Shown: in pieces, positions 35,561 through 45,168 of the stretch | How the letters are laid out: each line of letters starts with the position of its first letter | How positions within the stretch are numbered: the stretch's first letter is position 1 | Source: an uncultured Collinsella sp. | Lineage (GTDB): Bacteria > Actinomycetota > Coriobacteriia > Coriobacteriales > Coriobacteriaceae | NCBI GenBank assembly: GCA_958427355.1 | Contig: CAUACA010000011.1 | Location: 1 to 59,932, forward strand | DNA length: 59,932 nt | Reading direction: 5' to 3' | The notes under the pieces: model-generated | Told to the model about the DNA's origin: nothing | What the model saw: only the letters and a program-made list of their open reading frames with translations | Database searches by the model: none | Program-made: the position numbers and the translations under genes

Positions 35561-36308
35561 TTATCCCAAAACAGAAGCAGGACCTTATAAAGGTGTTGCA
35601 GTTATTTTTGCTGGTGGCGTTGGGTCTCGAATGGAAGGAGCTAAACGTCCCAAGCAGTTTCTCGAACTCGGAGGTAAAGCAATTATATGCCATGTGCTTG
35701 ACCGTTTCGAGGAAGCTTCATGCATTCAAGCATTGGTTTTAGTGTGTGTTGATGGCTGGCAGGATTATCTGTCAGACCTCGTGGACAAGGGTGGCTACAC
35801 CAAAGTAGTTGGAATTGCACCGGGGGGAGAGACTGGACAGGCCTCTATCAGGAACGGTCTGTTAGCGCTTGAAAGCCTTGGCTGTACGTGTGATGAGACA
35901 ATAGTTCTGGTCCATGATGGCGTTCGTCCTTTAATTTCTTCTCAGACTATCGAGGACTGCTTCGCTTCGGTTTCAGCTCGAGGTTGCACCGCAGTAACTG
36001 CCCCCGTTACTGAGACTGTAGTAGTTTGTGAAGGCGAAATAGTTAACTCAGTAGTGGATCGTTCCAAATGTCGCCTAGCGCGTGCGCCACAGGGTTTCGT
36101 CTTCAATCAATTGCTTGCCGCTCATCGACAAGCGATTTCTGATGGGCTGAACGACTTCGTAGACTCTATTTCTCTCATGAGCTATTACGGGTATGAGATT
36201 AACGTCGTTGAAGGTCCAGAGCAGAATATAAAAATTACATCACCTCGCGATTTCCTTACTTTTAAGGGCTTCGTCGACCTTAAGGAGTATAAGCAAATAT
36301 GGACTTAA
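35550..36308 (+). CDS. IspD/TarI-like cytidylyltransferase
   Basis: A 252-aa nucleotidyltransferase. AVIFAGGVGSRMEGAKRPKQFLELGGK is the CTP loop (split: IFAGGVGSRM, RPKQFLELGGK), VLVHDGVRPLIS and the later DRSKCRLARAPQGF are further family motifs. Relatives are IspD (isoprenoid pathway) and TarI/Bcs1 (CDP-ribitol). Its place between LicD and an SDR gene argues for a CDP-alditol or related donor rather than housekeeping IspD. It overlaps LicD by 11 nt; GGAGG lies 7 nt before the ATG at 35550. Confidence 0.85.
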   Translation: MRNSYPKTEAGPYKGVAVIFAGGVGSRMEGAKRPKQFLELGGKAIICHVLDRFEEASCIQALVLVCVDGWQDYLSDLVDKGGYTKVVGIAPGGETGQASIRNGLLALESLGCTCDETIVLVHDGVRPLISSQTIEDCFASVSARGCTAVTAPVTETVVVCEGEIVNSVVDRSKCRLARAPQGFVFNQLLAAHRQAISDGLNDFVDSISLMSYYGYEINVVEGPEQNIKITSPRDFLTFKGFVDLKEYKQIWT

Positions 36309-37357
36309 GTTTTTGCTGGGATTCCGCTCGAAATGTTGCCGCACGCTCTGATATACCGTGGGAACGATTTGATGGCAAAACATTTTTAGTAACGGGGTCA
36401 ACAGGCTTAATTGGATCGCAGCTTGTGCGTACCCTGATCTGCCGCAATAAAATTTCTAATAAACGCATGAAAATTATTGCGCCTGTAAGGAACACAACAA
36501 AAGCAAGGCTTTTATTCGGAAACCATGAGCTCATTGAATTCACAGAGTGGAAAATGGGCGATAAGTTCTCGCGCGACTCTAAAGCTGATTATATTGTACA
36601 TGCGGCTTCTTCAACTTCGAGCAGCGACTTTTCCAATAGGCCTGTTGAGATTATCGAATCCATATTCTCTTCTGCGCGCGAAGTTCTCCATTATGCGAAA
36701 TGGTCTGATTGCCAGCGAGTTCTCCTTCTCTCGACGATGGAAGTTTATGGAGACCTTAAAGGGAAGATTGTTGAGAGTATGGGTGGCAACCTGGACTCGA
36801 TGAATCCCCGTTCTAGCTATCCCGAGGCTAAAAGACTGGCCGAATGCCTGTTCGCATCTTACGCCGTCGAGCAGAGGGTCCATGCTTCCGTTGCTCGCCT
36901 CACTCAAACTTTTGGTGAAGGCGTTGATTCAGAGGACGGACGCGTTTTTGCCGAGTTTGCAAGATGCGCCTCTAGAGGCGATGACATTGTTTTATTGACT
37001 GATGGAAGTAAGTGCAACCAATATCTTTCGGTTGATGATTCAGTTAGAGCGATTTTGTTTTTGCTTGCCAAAGGTGAGGACGGTGCTGCATATAACGTTG
37101 CTAATTCGAATACGTTTTGTAGCATTCGTGAGATGGCGGAACTGGTTGCAAGACAGTTTGGGGACGGCAATTGTCATATTATTTTTGGTAGTAATCCGGA
37201 AAGAGCAGCGACTTTCAGAAACGGCTCGAAGATTGATCTAGATACCTCTCGGATTGAGGCACTTGGATGGCGTGCCGAACAAAATCTTGCAGAAATGTAC
37301 CGAGCCATGGTGGAATGCTGGACTCAACAACGTGAAAACGGCATAGATAAGAAATAG
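36299..37357 (+). CDS. NAD-dependent epimerase/dehydratase (extended SDR)
   Basis: A 352-aa enzyme. The dinucleotide motif is FLVTGSTGLIGSQLVRTL (about residues 28-45) and the active-site YxxxK is in SSYPEAKRLAE, with the upstream Ser in LLLSTMEVYG. It overlaps the preceding gene by 10 nt, so the pair is made together. In several capsule loci an IspD-like protein plus an SDR makes a CDP-alditol; this one may reduce or epimerise the CDP-linked intermediate. Exact chemistry is unknown. Confidence 0.85.
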   Translation: MDLSFCWDSARNVAARSDIPWERFDGKTFLVTGSTGLIGSQLVRTLICRNKISNKRMKIIAPVRNTTKARLLFGNHELIEFTEWKMGDKFSRDSKADYIVHAASSTSSSDFSNRPVEIIESIFSSAREVLHYAKWSDCQRVLLLSTMEVYGDLKGKIVESMGGNLDSMNPRSSYPEAKRLAECLFASYAVEQRVHASVARLTQTFGEGVDSEDGRVFAEFARCASRGDDIVLLTDGSKCNQYLSVDDSVRAILFLLAKGEDGAAYNVANSNTFCSIREMAELVARQFGDGNCHIIFGSNPERAATFRNGSKIDLDTSRIEALGWRAEQNLAEMYRAMVECWTQQRENGIDKK

Positions 37358-37373
37358 AATTGGGTTTGGATTA

Positions 37374-38516
37374 ATGCGGCCAATGAATATAGTTGTTATT
37401 CGAGTCGGAGAGATTTCTCGTTTTCCTCCTGCCATTAGTTTGGTGAACGCGCTTCTTGATCTCGGACACAACGTTACTTTACTAGCTAATGACGTAAAGA
37501 ACCTTCCTTTAAGAATGGTTAATAGAGACGGGCTCCACCTTGTTGATTTTGGTGAGCGAGGATCGCGACTGCGAAATTTTGTTCATATTGTTACAGATCA
37601 TGAACTGATCAAGAATTATCTACATGAATATAAAGACGAGATAGACCTTGTCTGGGCAACAACAGACTTATCAGCAAGAGCCGCAGGAAACGAACTATTG
37701 GATTTCCCCTATGTTCTTCAGCTCAGCGAACTCGTTGAATACGTACCCCTATTGAAGGGAAGCGATTCTCGTCTCCATTATCGCAATATCGAGAATCTTG
37801 CCAGGCGAGCTTCTCGAGTCGTTGTTCCAGAGTACAATAGAGCTCATATTCAACAGGCATATTGGAATTTACCTCGGCTGCCCAAGGTTCTACCCAACAA
37901 ACCTTATCCTGATTCAAGTATTAATGACATCGTTGTTCCTAATAATCTACTTGAGACAATAGTCAACGAAAAAAGAAAAATTCTGCTATATCAAGGTGTC
38001 TATACGGGAGATCGCAGCTTGGAGGCATACGCAAAAGCAGTTAATCTCCTGGGAAACGAATATGCACTTTATATTATGGGGGCGGCACTCGAGTCTGGTG
38101 TTGATTGGTTCCGTGATCTCTCGAAAATTACCGATCGGGTTGTTGATCTTGGCTTCATTGCCGCCCCTAACCATCTAGCCATTTCCCGTTATGGACATAT
38201 TGGTCTTCTTCCCTACAAAGCAACCAAATATTCGCACTATTCTGTGCTCAACCCGCTTTACTGTGCCCCTAATAAGATTTGGGAATACTCGCGCTTCGGC
38301 CTACCTATGATTGGTTCTGATGTTCCTGGTTTGAGCGGTGCCTTTCATGGCGGTCAAATGGGATTTACGGTCGATGGTTCACCGGAGAGTATTGCTGAAG
38401 CTGCTGTGAGAATCGATAAGGATTACGACGGCTTCAGCATACGAAGCAAAAAGTATTACGACTCGATTGATATCAAGCAGATTGTCGCTGAGATTCTCAA
38501 TGAGGCGATGGGATGA
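37374..38516 (+). CDS. Glycosyltransferase, GT-B fold
   Basis: A 380-aa protein. The N-terminus VIRVGEISRFPPAISLVNALLDLGHNVTLL is typical of GT-B acceptor domains (two parts shown together exceed the fold start only). The C-terminal half has LLYQGVYTGDRSLE, GHIGLLPYK and IWEYSRFGLPMIGSDVPGL, a donor-site pattern. Two ATGs lie 9 nt apart with no strong ribosome site. A cytosolic or membrane-edge enzyme of the repeat-unit assembly line. Confidence 0.8.
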   Translation: MRPMNIVVIRVGEISRFPPAISLVNALLDLGHNVTLLANDVKNLPLRMVNRDGLHLVDFGERGSRLRNFVHIVTDHELIKNYLHEYKDEIDLVWATTDLSARAAGNELLDFPYVLQLSELVEYVPLLKGSDSRLHYRNIENLARRASRVVVPEYNRAHIQQAYWNLPRLPKVLPNKPYPDSSINDIVVPNNLLETIVNEKRKILLYQGVYTGDRSLEAYAKAVNLLGNEYALYIMGAALESGVDWFRDLSKITDRVVDLGFIAAPNHLAISRYGHIGLLPYKATKYSHYSVLNPLYCAPNKIWEYSRFGLPMIGSDVPGLSGAFHGGQMGFTVDGSPESIAEAAVRIDKDYDGFSIRSKKYYDSIDIKQIVAEILNEAMG

Positions 38517-38588
38517 GGTTGAATCGACACCCTCTGATTGAGGGGTGCAGCGCTTGGAAGTTGCGAGCTCCTTGGTTTGGAAGGGATT

Positions 38589-39806
38589 ATGATGCATAAA
38601 GCGCTGAACATAAATAGGCTACTAGATGTCAACATTGGCGAGGCATGCTATTTTTTTGCTTTAGGTATTTGGATTTTCTTTTCTGTACTTTCCTATACAT
38701 CCATGTTTGCAATTGCCTTTCAAGGAATGCCGATACGGGTAATTCGGTTATTTTGCCTGAGTCTTCTTCTCCTCTGCGAGTTGGTTGGCGGAAAGCATAG
38801 CTTCGGATCGATCCTATTCTTGTTTTTTGTCTTCAGCGCTGATTTGTTCTTAACCGAACAGCTGAACAGCGCTGTTATGGAAGGCCTCCTTTTCATCTAT
38901 TGTGGGAGAAATTATTCTTTTAGAAAGGCGTCGCTTACATCCTTCGTTGCCATTGCGTTGGCTTTAATCGTCGTGGTGGGAGCATCGTCGCTCGGCATAA
39001 TTCGAGATTATATTGATATTTCAGCGATGAGAACGAGGCATTATCTTGGTTTTTTATACTCTCTTCATCCCTCTATGTATATTTTCACCCTCACCTGTCT
39101 TTGGATATACATCAGAGGAGACGATCTTCAAGTAGTTGAGTTTGTCATCTTGACGGCTCTAAATTATCTTGTTTACAAAGCTACGGTCTCTAGGCTGTCA
39201 TTTGCATTGGCAATGTTAATTATATTTGTTGCCTTATCCGTACGGTTAACAAAGGGCAGGTTCATTCTCAACGGGCCGGTTGGTTTGCTATGCGTGTCGT
39301 CTTTCATTATTGCTGCAGTATTCTCTGTTGTTGTCACAAAGCTCTATACGCCAGCGGATCCTTTATTTGCTAAATTAAATAGTTCATCTCTTTTGTCGGG
39401 ACGATTGTCGTTGGGACAAAATGCACTCGATACCTACGGAATTACTGCCTTTGGACAATCTATTGAGTTTATTGGTAACGGGCTCCGGGCCGACGGCAGC
39501 TTAACTGTTGGACGATATAACTATATCGATTGCCTATATATTTTAATCTTAGTTAGATATGGTTGGGTTTATTTACTTGGGTTCTTAGTACTTATGACTA
39601 GCGCGGCTTTGCATGCTTGGCAAACGCGCAACCCATATTTGCTCGTGATCTTAGCGGTCACTGCTTTACATTGCGTGATTGATGACTTGATGTTTTATTT
39701 ATACTTCAATCCCTTTTTATTGCTCGCTGGCATTGCTCTCTGCACTCGTGGCCTCGGTTTCAAAACCGAGGCCAAGCAATCCTTTGAAGTTGCTGAGTCC
39801 CTTTAA
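38589..39806 (+). CDS. O-antigen/capsule polymerase-like membrane protein (Wzy)
   Basis: A protein of about 405 aa with roughly ten hydrophobic segments, e.g. YFFALGIWIFFSVLSYTSMF, LFCLSLLLLCELVGG and a C-terminal FNPFLLLAGIALC. A longer loop late in the chain contains LGQNALDTYGITAFG, typical of Wzy ligase/polymerase proteins, which polymerise repeat units outside the membrane. Sequence identity in this class is low, so the call rests on topology, size and position between glycosyltransferases and the flippase. AAGGG precedes two adjacent ATGs. Confidence 0.75.
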   Translation: MMHKALNINRLLDVNIGEACYFFALGIWIFFSVLSYTSMFAIAFQGMPIRVIRLFCLSLLLLCELVGGKHSFGSILFLFFVFSADLFLTEQLNSAVMEGLLFIYCGRNYSFRKASLTSFVAIALALIVVVGASSLGIIRDYIDISAMRTRHYLGFLYSLHPSMYIFTLTCLWIYIRGDDLQVVEFVILTALNYLVYKATVSRLSFALAMLIIFVALSVRLTKGRFILNGPVGLLCVSSFIIAAVFSVVVTKLYTPADPLFAKLNSSSLLSGRLSLGQNALDTYGITAFGQSIEFIGNGLRADGSLTVGRYNYIDCLYILILVRYGWVYLLGFLVLMTSAALHAWQTRNPYLLVILAVTALHCVIDDLMFYLYFNPFLLLAGIALCTRGLGFKTEAKQSFEVAESL

Positions 39807-39898
39807 TTTAAAATCGTAAATTTCCTTATTGATTAGAAGCAACTTTTTGGAGTGATTTTTCTTTTATGTATCCACGTCACCTGAAGGAGTCCTAACTA

Positions 39899-40882
39899 AT
39901 GGAATCTCTTGACAATAAGATTCTTACTGTGAGTATTGCTGCCTATAACGTTGAGAAATATCTCGACGAAACGTTGACGTCGTGTATTCCCGCAATTCGT
40001 AATCTTGATGTAATTGTGGTAAACGATGGTAGTAAGGACGGAACGCTCGAGGTTGCGAAAAAGTGGGAGAGCAGGTATCCAGACTCGATTCGTGTAATTG
40101 ACAAGCCGAATGGGGGATACGGCTCGACAATGAATGCGAGTATTCCTCTTGCTCGGGGCGATTATTTTAGATACCTTGATGGTGACGACTGGTTTGAACC
40201 GAACCAGCTCGCCAACTATTTGCAGGTTCTATCCGTTCGTACTGAAGATGTTGTTGTGACGCCTTATAGAAAAGTATATGAAAACGGAGCTCAACCAGAA
40301 ACGAAGGATTGTCTCGATTATCTTAGCGAAGGTTCTTTCGAAGCTACTGTTCTTGATCCGAATAAACCCATCGCCGCCAGCGCCATCGCCTATAAGACCG
40401 AGCTGCTAAGAAACTCATCTTTTTATATGACGGAAGGTTGTTTCTATACTGATATTGAGTATGCCTACTTGCCGATGCGCTGTGTTAATACTCTTTATGT
40501 TTCGCATACGCCAATTTATCAATATCGCATCGGTCGTGAAGGCCAGAGCGTCAGTGTCGAGGGTATACAGAGACACTATTCAGATCTTTTGCGTGTTTGC
40601 AAGCGTCTTCTTCGTGAAATCGGTTCCTTCGAGGGCGATTCTTCTGCATATTTGCAAGGTTGCCTAGTTAAGGAATGCTCCTTGGCGTTTCGCTATACTT
40701 GCATTGCTGGTCCTAGCCCCCGCATTAAGCAGGAGCTTCGAGATTTCGATGAATACATTAGGGAGAGATCGTCCGCTACTTTCAACCGCATGGCGAGTAG
40801 CTCGAGGCTCGTTCTCTTGTTAAGGAAAACCGGCTTTCTTTTTTGGGGACCCTTCTGCCGACTTGTGAAAAGGAGGCTGTAG
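39899..40882 (+). CDS. Glycosyltransferase family 2
   Basis: A 327-aa GT-A enzyme. LTVSIAAYNVEKYLDETLTS opens the donor domain, VVNDGSKDGT and LDGDDWFEPNQL supply nucleotide and metal binding. A basic and hydrophobic C-terminus suggests membrane association. GGAG lies upstream of the ATG after a 92-nt gap, and the next gene begins directly behind it. Confidence 0.9.
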   Translation: MESLDNKILTVSIAAYNVEKYLDETLTSCIPAIRNLDVIVVNDGSKDGTLEVAKKWESRYPDSIRVIDKPNGGYGSTMNASIPLARGDYFRYLDGDDWFEPNQLANYLQVLSVRTEDVVVTPYRKVYENGAQPETKDCLDYLSEGSFEATVLDPNKPIAASAIAYKTELLRNSSFYMTEGCFYTDIEYAYLPMRCVNTLYVSHTPIYQYRIGREGQSVSVEGIQRHYSDLLRVCKRLLREIGSFEGDSSAYLQGCLVKECSLAFRYTCIAGPSPRIKQELRDFDEYIRERSSATFNRMASSSRLVLLLRKTGFLFWGPFCRLVKRRL

Positions 40883-40883
40883 T

Positions 40884-42308
40884 TTGTCTTCTCTAAGGTC
40901 AAATTTTATATGGAACAGCTCATACCAGGTTGTTCGAATTCTGACGCCGTTGATTACCACTCCATACTTGGCGCGCGTTCTCGGCAGTGATGCGTTAGGT
41001 ACGTTTTCCTATACCTGCACTGTCGCAACTTATTTCACCTATTTCTGCCTTTTGGGCCTCGGTCAGTACGGAAACCGTGAGATCGCCAAGGTACGTGACG
41101 ACCGCGCGGCTCGGTCCCAGGTTTTCTGCTCTATATTTGCCATGCAGGTAGCAGTCGGTGCGATCGTTTTCACCGCATACCTATTGTACGTATTTTTCAT
41201 AAGCGGCTCTTTGCTTGTGTACTCACTCATTTGGAGCTTTTGGGTGCTTGCCGAGGTAGTGGACATCTCTTGGTACTTCTACGGTATCGAGGATTTTAAA
41301 GAGATGACCATTCGCAACCTTCTTGTTCGCGTTGGTGTTATAGTCAGCATCTTTGTGTTCGTCCACGAGCAAGGAGACTTAGCTGCATATTGCTTAATTC
41401 AGGCCACAGGCTTTGTCGTGAACAGCGGGATCCTATGGGTTTTGCTTCGTGGACGTGTCGATATCATACGCCCAAAAGTACAAGAGGTGCTTGTTCATTT
41501 TAAGCCTAATCTTACGCTTTTCGCTCCCGTAATTGCCATTTCCATATACACACAGCTCAATGAAATCATCCTCGGTAATGTTAGTGGAATGAGCCAAGTT
41601 GCCTTCTACGACAACGCCTACAAAATCGTAACTATTCCTCTTGCGATTATTCAATCGCTCGGCACGGTCATGCTACCGCGCATGAGCACCGTTGCAGCGC
41701 GCAGAAACGAGGACGCTGCCCAACGATATCTTAGTCTGTCCTCATGGATATCGCAGGCATTGTCATTTGGGCTCATGTTCGGCATCATAGGCGTTTCGCA
41801 TGAGTTCGTGCCCGTTTTCTTTGGCGACGGTTTTGAGCTCTGTGAGACTCTGATGCCCCTCCTCTCTCTCATTATTCCAATTTGCGCTTGGTCAAGTCTT
41901 TTGGGAAATCAATTCCTCATTCCTTACGAGAGGGACGGGCAGTATCTGATATCAGTTCTCGTAGGAGCCGGAGTTAATGTTCTCCTATGCGCTCTACTTG
42001 TAGGTGACTTCGGAGCGATTGGCGCTGCCATTGCCACAGTTGCTGCAGAGCTCGTTGTATCTGTTTCCCAGTCCATTCTTGTCGGCCGTGCTTTACCTCT
42101 TTGCGTCTATCTTAAGGGTGCAATACCGTTTGCTGTTATTGGGTTTGTGGAGTGCGCACTTGTCCGTCTTGTGGGCATAACTTTTGGACCGACAGCATTC
42201 GGGCTCTCTTCTCAGATTGTTATAGGGGCCGCCTCATACCTCTTATTTTCCTTGAGCTGGCTCAAGATAACTCATGATAAACGACTGGGGCTACTGCTCC
42301 GGCGCTAG
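40884..42308 (+). CDS. Polysaccharide flippase (Wzx, MOP superfamily)
   Basis: A 474-aa membrane protein of about 12-14 helices. The N-terminus (SFIWNSSYQVVRILTPLITT-like, with PYLARVLGSDALGTFSYT) is diagnostic for oligosaccharide flippases that move the lipid-linked repeat unit outward. TTG is the start, supported by a perfect AGGAGG 7 nt upstream. It starts 2 nt after the preceding stop and abuts glf, within the operon. Confidence 0.92.
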   Translation: MSSLRSNFIWNSSYQVVRILTPLITTPYLARVLGSDALGTFSYTCTVATYFTYFCLLGLGQYGNREIAKVRDDRAARSQVFCSIFAMQVAVGAIVFTAYLLYVFFISGSLLVYSLIWSFWVLAEVVDISWYFYGIEDFKEMTIRNLLVRVGVIVSIFVFVHEQGDLAAYCLIQATGFVVNSGILWVLLRGRVDIIRPKVQEVLVHFKPNLTLFAPVIAISIYTQLNEIILGNVSGMSQVAFYDNAYKIVTIPLAIIQSLGTVMLPRMSTVAARRNEDAAQRYLSLSSWISQALSFGLMFGIIGVSHEFVPVFFGDGFELCETLMPLLSLIIPICAWSSLLGNQFLIPYERDGQYLISVLVGAGVNVLLCALLVGDFGAIGAAIATVAAELVVSVSQSILVGRALPLCVYLKGAIPFAVIGFVECALVRLVGITFGPTAFGLSSQIVIGAASYLLFSLSWLKITHDKRLGLLLRR

Positions 42309-42323
42309 ATGAAAGGAACATCC

Positions 42324-43421
42324 ATGAACAATCACTATGACCTTCTCGTCGTCGGCGCAGGGTTATTTGGTTCCGTAATCGCTCATGAAGCCGTCACCAA
42401 GGGTAAGAGCGTGCTCGTTCTCGACCGCCGAGGGCACATCGGCGGCAACTGCTATACGAAAGAGGTCGAAGGCGTCAATGTCCACCTCTACGGCGCCCAT
42501 ATCTTCAGGACGGCGGACAGGGCAATCTGGGACTACATGGGACAGTTCTGCGAGTTCAACAATTTCGTTAACTCTCCCGTGGCCAACTTCCATGGCGAGC
42601 TCTACAACATGCCCTTCAATATGAACACCTTCCACGCCCTTTTTGGCGTCAATACTCCCGATGAGGCGCGCGCGGCGATCGAGGCCGATTGCATCCCGAA
42701 CGACAACCCCGCCAATCTCGAGGAGCACATCCTGAACATGGCGGGACGCACCATCTACGAGAAGCTGGTCAAAGGCTACACCGAGAAACAGTGGGGGCAT
42801 AAGTGCACAGAGCTCCCTGCTTCCATCATGCGGCGTATCCCGCTTCGGTTCATCTACGACAACAACTACTTCTCCGACCCGCTCCAGGGCATCCCCAAGG
42901 GAGGCTACACCGCGATCTTCGAGAAGATGCTCGACGGCTGCGACGTCGAGCTCGGCGTTGATTTCCTCGAGGACAAGGAGGGCTGGCTCGCGCGTGCGGA
43001 CGCCGTCGTCTTCACCGGCCCGATCGACGAGTACTACGGCTACTGCTACGAGCCCCTTGAGTATAGGGCGCTCAGGTTCGAGCACGAGGTCCATGACTGC
43101 CCGAACGTGCAGGGCGTGGCGGTGATGAACTACACCGACGCAGAGACTCCCTACACCAGGACGATCGAGCACAAGCACTTCGAGTTCGGGCAGCAGAAGA
43201 AGAGCGTAGTCTCCAAGGAGTATCCCTGCGACTGGCACGTAGGGGAGGAGCCATACTATCCGATGGAGGATGACGCCAACAGGCGGAGGTACGCGCACTA
43301 CAAGGAATTAGCCGATAAGGAAGAGAAGGTCCATTTCGGTGGCCGCCTGGGCGAGTACCGTTACTACGACATGCAGGACACGGTAAAGTCGGCCTTGGCC
43401 AAGGCCGAGGAATGGCTGTAA
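42324..43421 (+). CDS. glf: UDP-galactopyranose mutase
   Basis: A 365-aa flavoenzyme interconverting UDP-galactopyranose and UDP-galactofuranose. The FAD motif is LLVVGAGLFGSVIAHEA, followed by DRRGHIGGNCYT, and YGAHIFRT and YTEKQWG are family signatures. AAAGGA lies before the ATG at 42324. GC content rises sharply here compared with the upstream transferases. The polysaccharide therefore probably contains galactofuranose. Confidence 0.95.
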   Translation: MNNHYDLLVVGAGLFGSVIAHEAVTKGKSVLVLDRRGHIGGNCYTKEVEGVNVHLYGAHIFRTADRAIWDYMGQFCEFNNFVNSPVANFHGELYNMPFNMNTFHALFGVNTPDEARAAIEADCIPNDNPANLEEHILNMAGRTIYEKLVKGYTEKQWGHKCTELPASIMRRIPLRFIYDNNYFSDPLQGIPKGGYTAIFEKMLDGCDVELGVDFLEDKEGWLARADAVVFTGPIDEYYGYCYEPLEYRALRFEHEVHDCPNVQGVAVMNYTDAETPYTRTIEHKHFEFGQQKKSVVSKEYPCDWHVGEEPYYPMEDDANRRRYAHYKELADKEEKVHFGGRLGEYRYYDMQDTVKSALAKAEEWL

Positions 43422-43432
43422 GGATAACGACA

Positions 43433-44524
43433 ATGAGAAAAATCATGCTCGTCTTCGGGACGCGCCCGGAGGCAATCAAGATGTGCCCTCTCGTCAACGA
43501 GCTGAAGGCGCGCACGGATGAGTTCGAGACTGTCGTGACCGTGACCGGCCAGCACCGCGAGATGCTCGACCAGGTGCTGCGCGTCTTCGACGTGGCGCCC
43601 GACCACGATCTGGCGATCATGAAGCCGGGCCAGACGCTGTTCGACGTGACCTGCGACGTGTTGCTCAAGCTAAAGGCGGTCCTCGAGGACGAGAAGCCCG
43701 ACGTGGTCCTGGTCCACGGCGACACCACGACCAGCTTCGCCGCGGCGCTCGCATGCTTCTACCTGCAGATCCCCGTGGGGCATGTGGAGGCCGGCCTACG
43801 CACGCACGACATCTACAGCCCGTGGCCGGAGGAGTTCAACCGCCAGGCGGTCGACATCGTGAGCGAGTACTACTTCGCCCCGACGGAGGCGAGCAAGGAG
43901 AACCTGCTCGGCGAGGGCAAGCCCGAGTCCAAGATCTGGGTCACCGGCAACACCGGAATCGACGCCCTGCGCACCACCGTGCGCGAGGGCTATACCCATC
44001 CCGAGCTCGAGTGGTCCGAGGGCTCCCGCCTCATCCTCATCACGGCGCACCGCCGCGAGAACCTGGGCGAGCCCATGCACCGCATGTTCCGCGCCATCCG
44101 CCGCGTGATGGAGGAGCACCCCGACACCAAGGCGATCTACCCCATCCACATGAACCCGCTCGTCCGCAAGGCGGCTCATGAGGAGCTCGATGGCTTCGAC
44201 CGCCTGCATATCATTGACCCTCTCGAGGTTCTCGACTTCCACAACTTCATGTCCGCCAGCCACCTCATCCTCACCGACTCCGGCGGCATCCAGGAGGAGG
44301 CCCCGAGCCTGGGCAAACCGGTGCTCGTCATGCGCGACACAACCGAGCGCCCCGAGGGTGTGGCCGCTGGAACGCTCAAGCTAGTCGGCACCGAGGAGGA
44401 CGTCATCTACCGCGAGTTCAGTCGTCTGCTTTCCGACGAGGGAGTGTACGAGGCAATGAGTCACGCTTCTAATCCCTACGGTGACGGGCACGCTAGCGAG
44501 CGGATTGCGGACGTGCTAAAGTAA
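43433..44524 (+). CDS. wecB: UDP-N-acetylglucosamine 2-epimerase
   Basis: A 363-aa non-hydrolysing epimerase making UDP-ManNAc. MLVFGTRPEAIKMCPLV opens the protein; VLVHGDTTTSFAAALA, HVEAGLRTHD and ITAHRRENLGEP are conserved, and TDSGGIQEEAPSLGKPVLVMR holds the UDP-binding part. Complete length. The chosen ATG has AAGGAT 8 nt upstream and lies 11 nt after glf. No wecC dehydrogenase follows, so ManNAc itself is the likely product. Last gene of the operon. Confidence 0.95.
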   Translation: MRKIMLVFGTRPEAIKMCPLVNELKARTDEFETVVTVTGQHREMLDQVLRVFDVAPDHDLAIMKPGQTLFDVTCDVLLKLKAVLEDEKPDVVLVHGDTTTSFAAALACFYLQIPVGHVEAGLRTHDIYSPWPEEFNRQAVDIVSEYYFAPTEASKENLLGEGKPESKIWVTGNTGIDALRTTVREGYTHPELEWSEGSRLILITAHRRENLGEPMHRMFRAIRRVMEEHPDTKAIYPIHMNPLVRKAAHEELDGFDRLHIIDPLEVLDFHNFMSASHLILTDSGGIQEEAPSLGKPVLVMRDTTERPEGVAAGTLKLVGTEEDVIYREFSRLLSDEGVYEAMSHASNPYGDGHASERIADVLK

Positions 44525-44555
44525 ACTCTAACCCGGTAGCATCTCTTTTCGCAGA

Positions 44556-44602
44556 CGGGGGCTTTTGGAGGTTCTGTTCCTCCAAAAGCCCCCGTTATTT
44601 TT
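44556..44602 (+). terminator. Strong terminator of the capsule operon
   Basis: A 16-bp stem (CGGGGGCTTTTGGAGG and complement) with a 7-nt loop, followed by TTATTTTT, 32 nt after wecB. Confidence 0.95.
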
Positions 44603-44689
44603 AGCTGAGATGTTTAGTCGTGGTAGTGTCGAGAAAGATGGTGTAGCGCCCGATCCGAAGCGAGTCGGCCCAGCATGTCACACGCCGCG

Positions 44690-45099
44690 TGGAACATGGC
44701 CGTCACGGTGGCGACGTCTCGCCCGCGGAGCACATGCGACACGGCACCCTTTGCACCTTGCGGGTGCTAATGCCGGTGGCGCTCTGGCACGTCCTCCGGG
44801 AAGAAGCCGCCGGAGCGCAGCTTGAGGATGCACCGTGTCAGCGTTCTGACGCAGGTGGCGAGTGATCTCTCGCGATAGCCGTTTCGGCTGTTCGCCCCGC
44901 CACCGCACAGCTGGTCGGCCTCGACGTTCATCACGGCGTTCACAACATGCTCGGCGAGTCTGTGAAGCAGCTCCTGCTGTCGATGTCGCCGTCGTCGATA
45001 CGGGTCGTGGCGAGCATGTCCGGCGTCGGGTCTGATAAGATTTCCATAGCGGTCTTCGTCCTTTACTAGAACCTGTTGTCGAGGTGATTGCAGATTCAA
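44690..45099 (-). pseudogene. Degenerate IS256-family (Mutator) transposase fragment
   Basis: On the minus strand the frame from 45099 reads VVNAVMNVEADQLCGGGANS, RNGYRERSLATCV and LKLRSGGFFPEDVPERHRH, the N-terminal domain of IS256 transposases. It hits a stop, and GISTRKVQRV follows in another frame at 44743-44772, the next conserved stretch (normally ST-RKV). The catalytic DDE part is missing. A dead remnant directly after the capsule terminator. Confidence 0.8.
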
Positions 45100-45168
45100 G
45101 GACGAAAACCGCTATTTGTTAAAAGGGCGCTAGGGTGTCACCCTTACACCAATATTATCGCCGCGATC

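Noticed and set aside
35550..36308. Housekeeping IspD of the isoprenoid pathway
   Set aside because: It overlaps LicD and SDR genes within a capsule operon and no ispF is adjacent, so a capsule role is more likely.
43433..44524. WecB as part of an enterobacterial-common-antigen pathway
   Set aside because: No wecC, wecG or other pathway genes are present; it belongs to the capsule operon.
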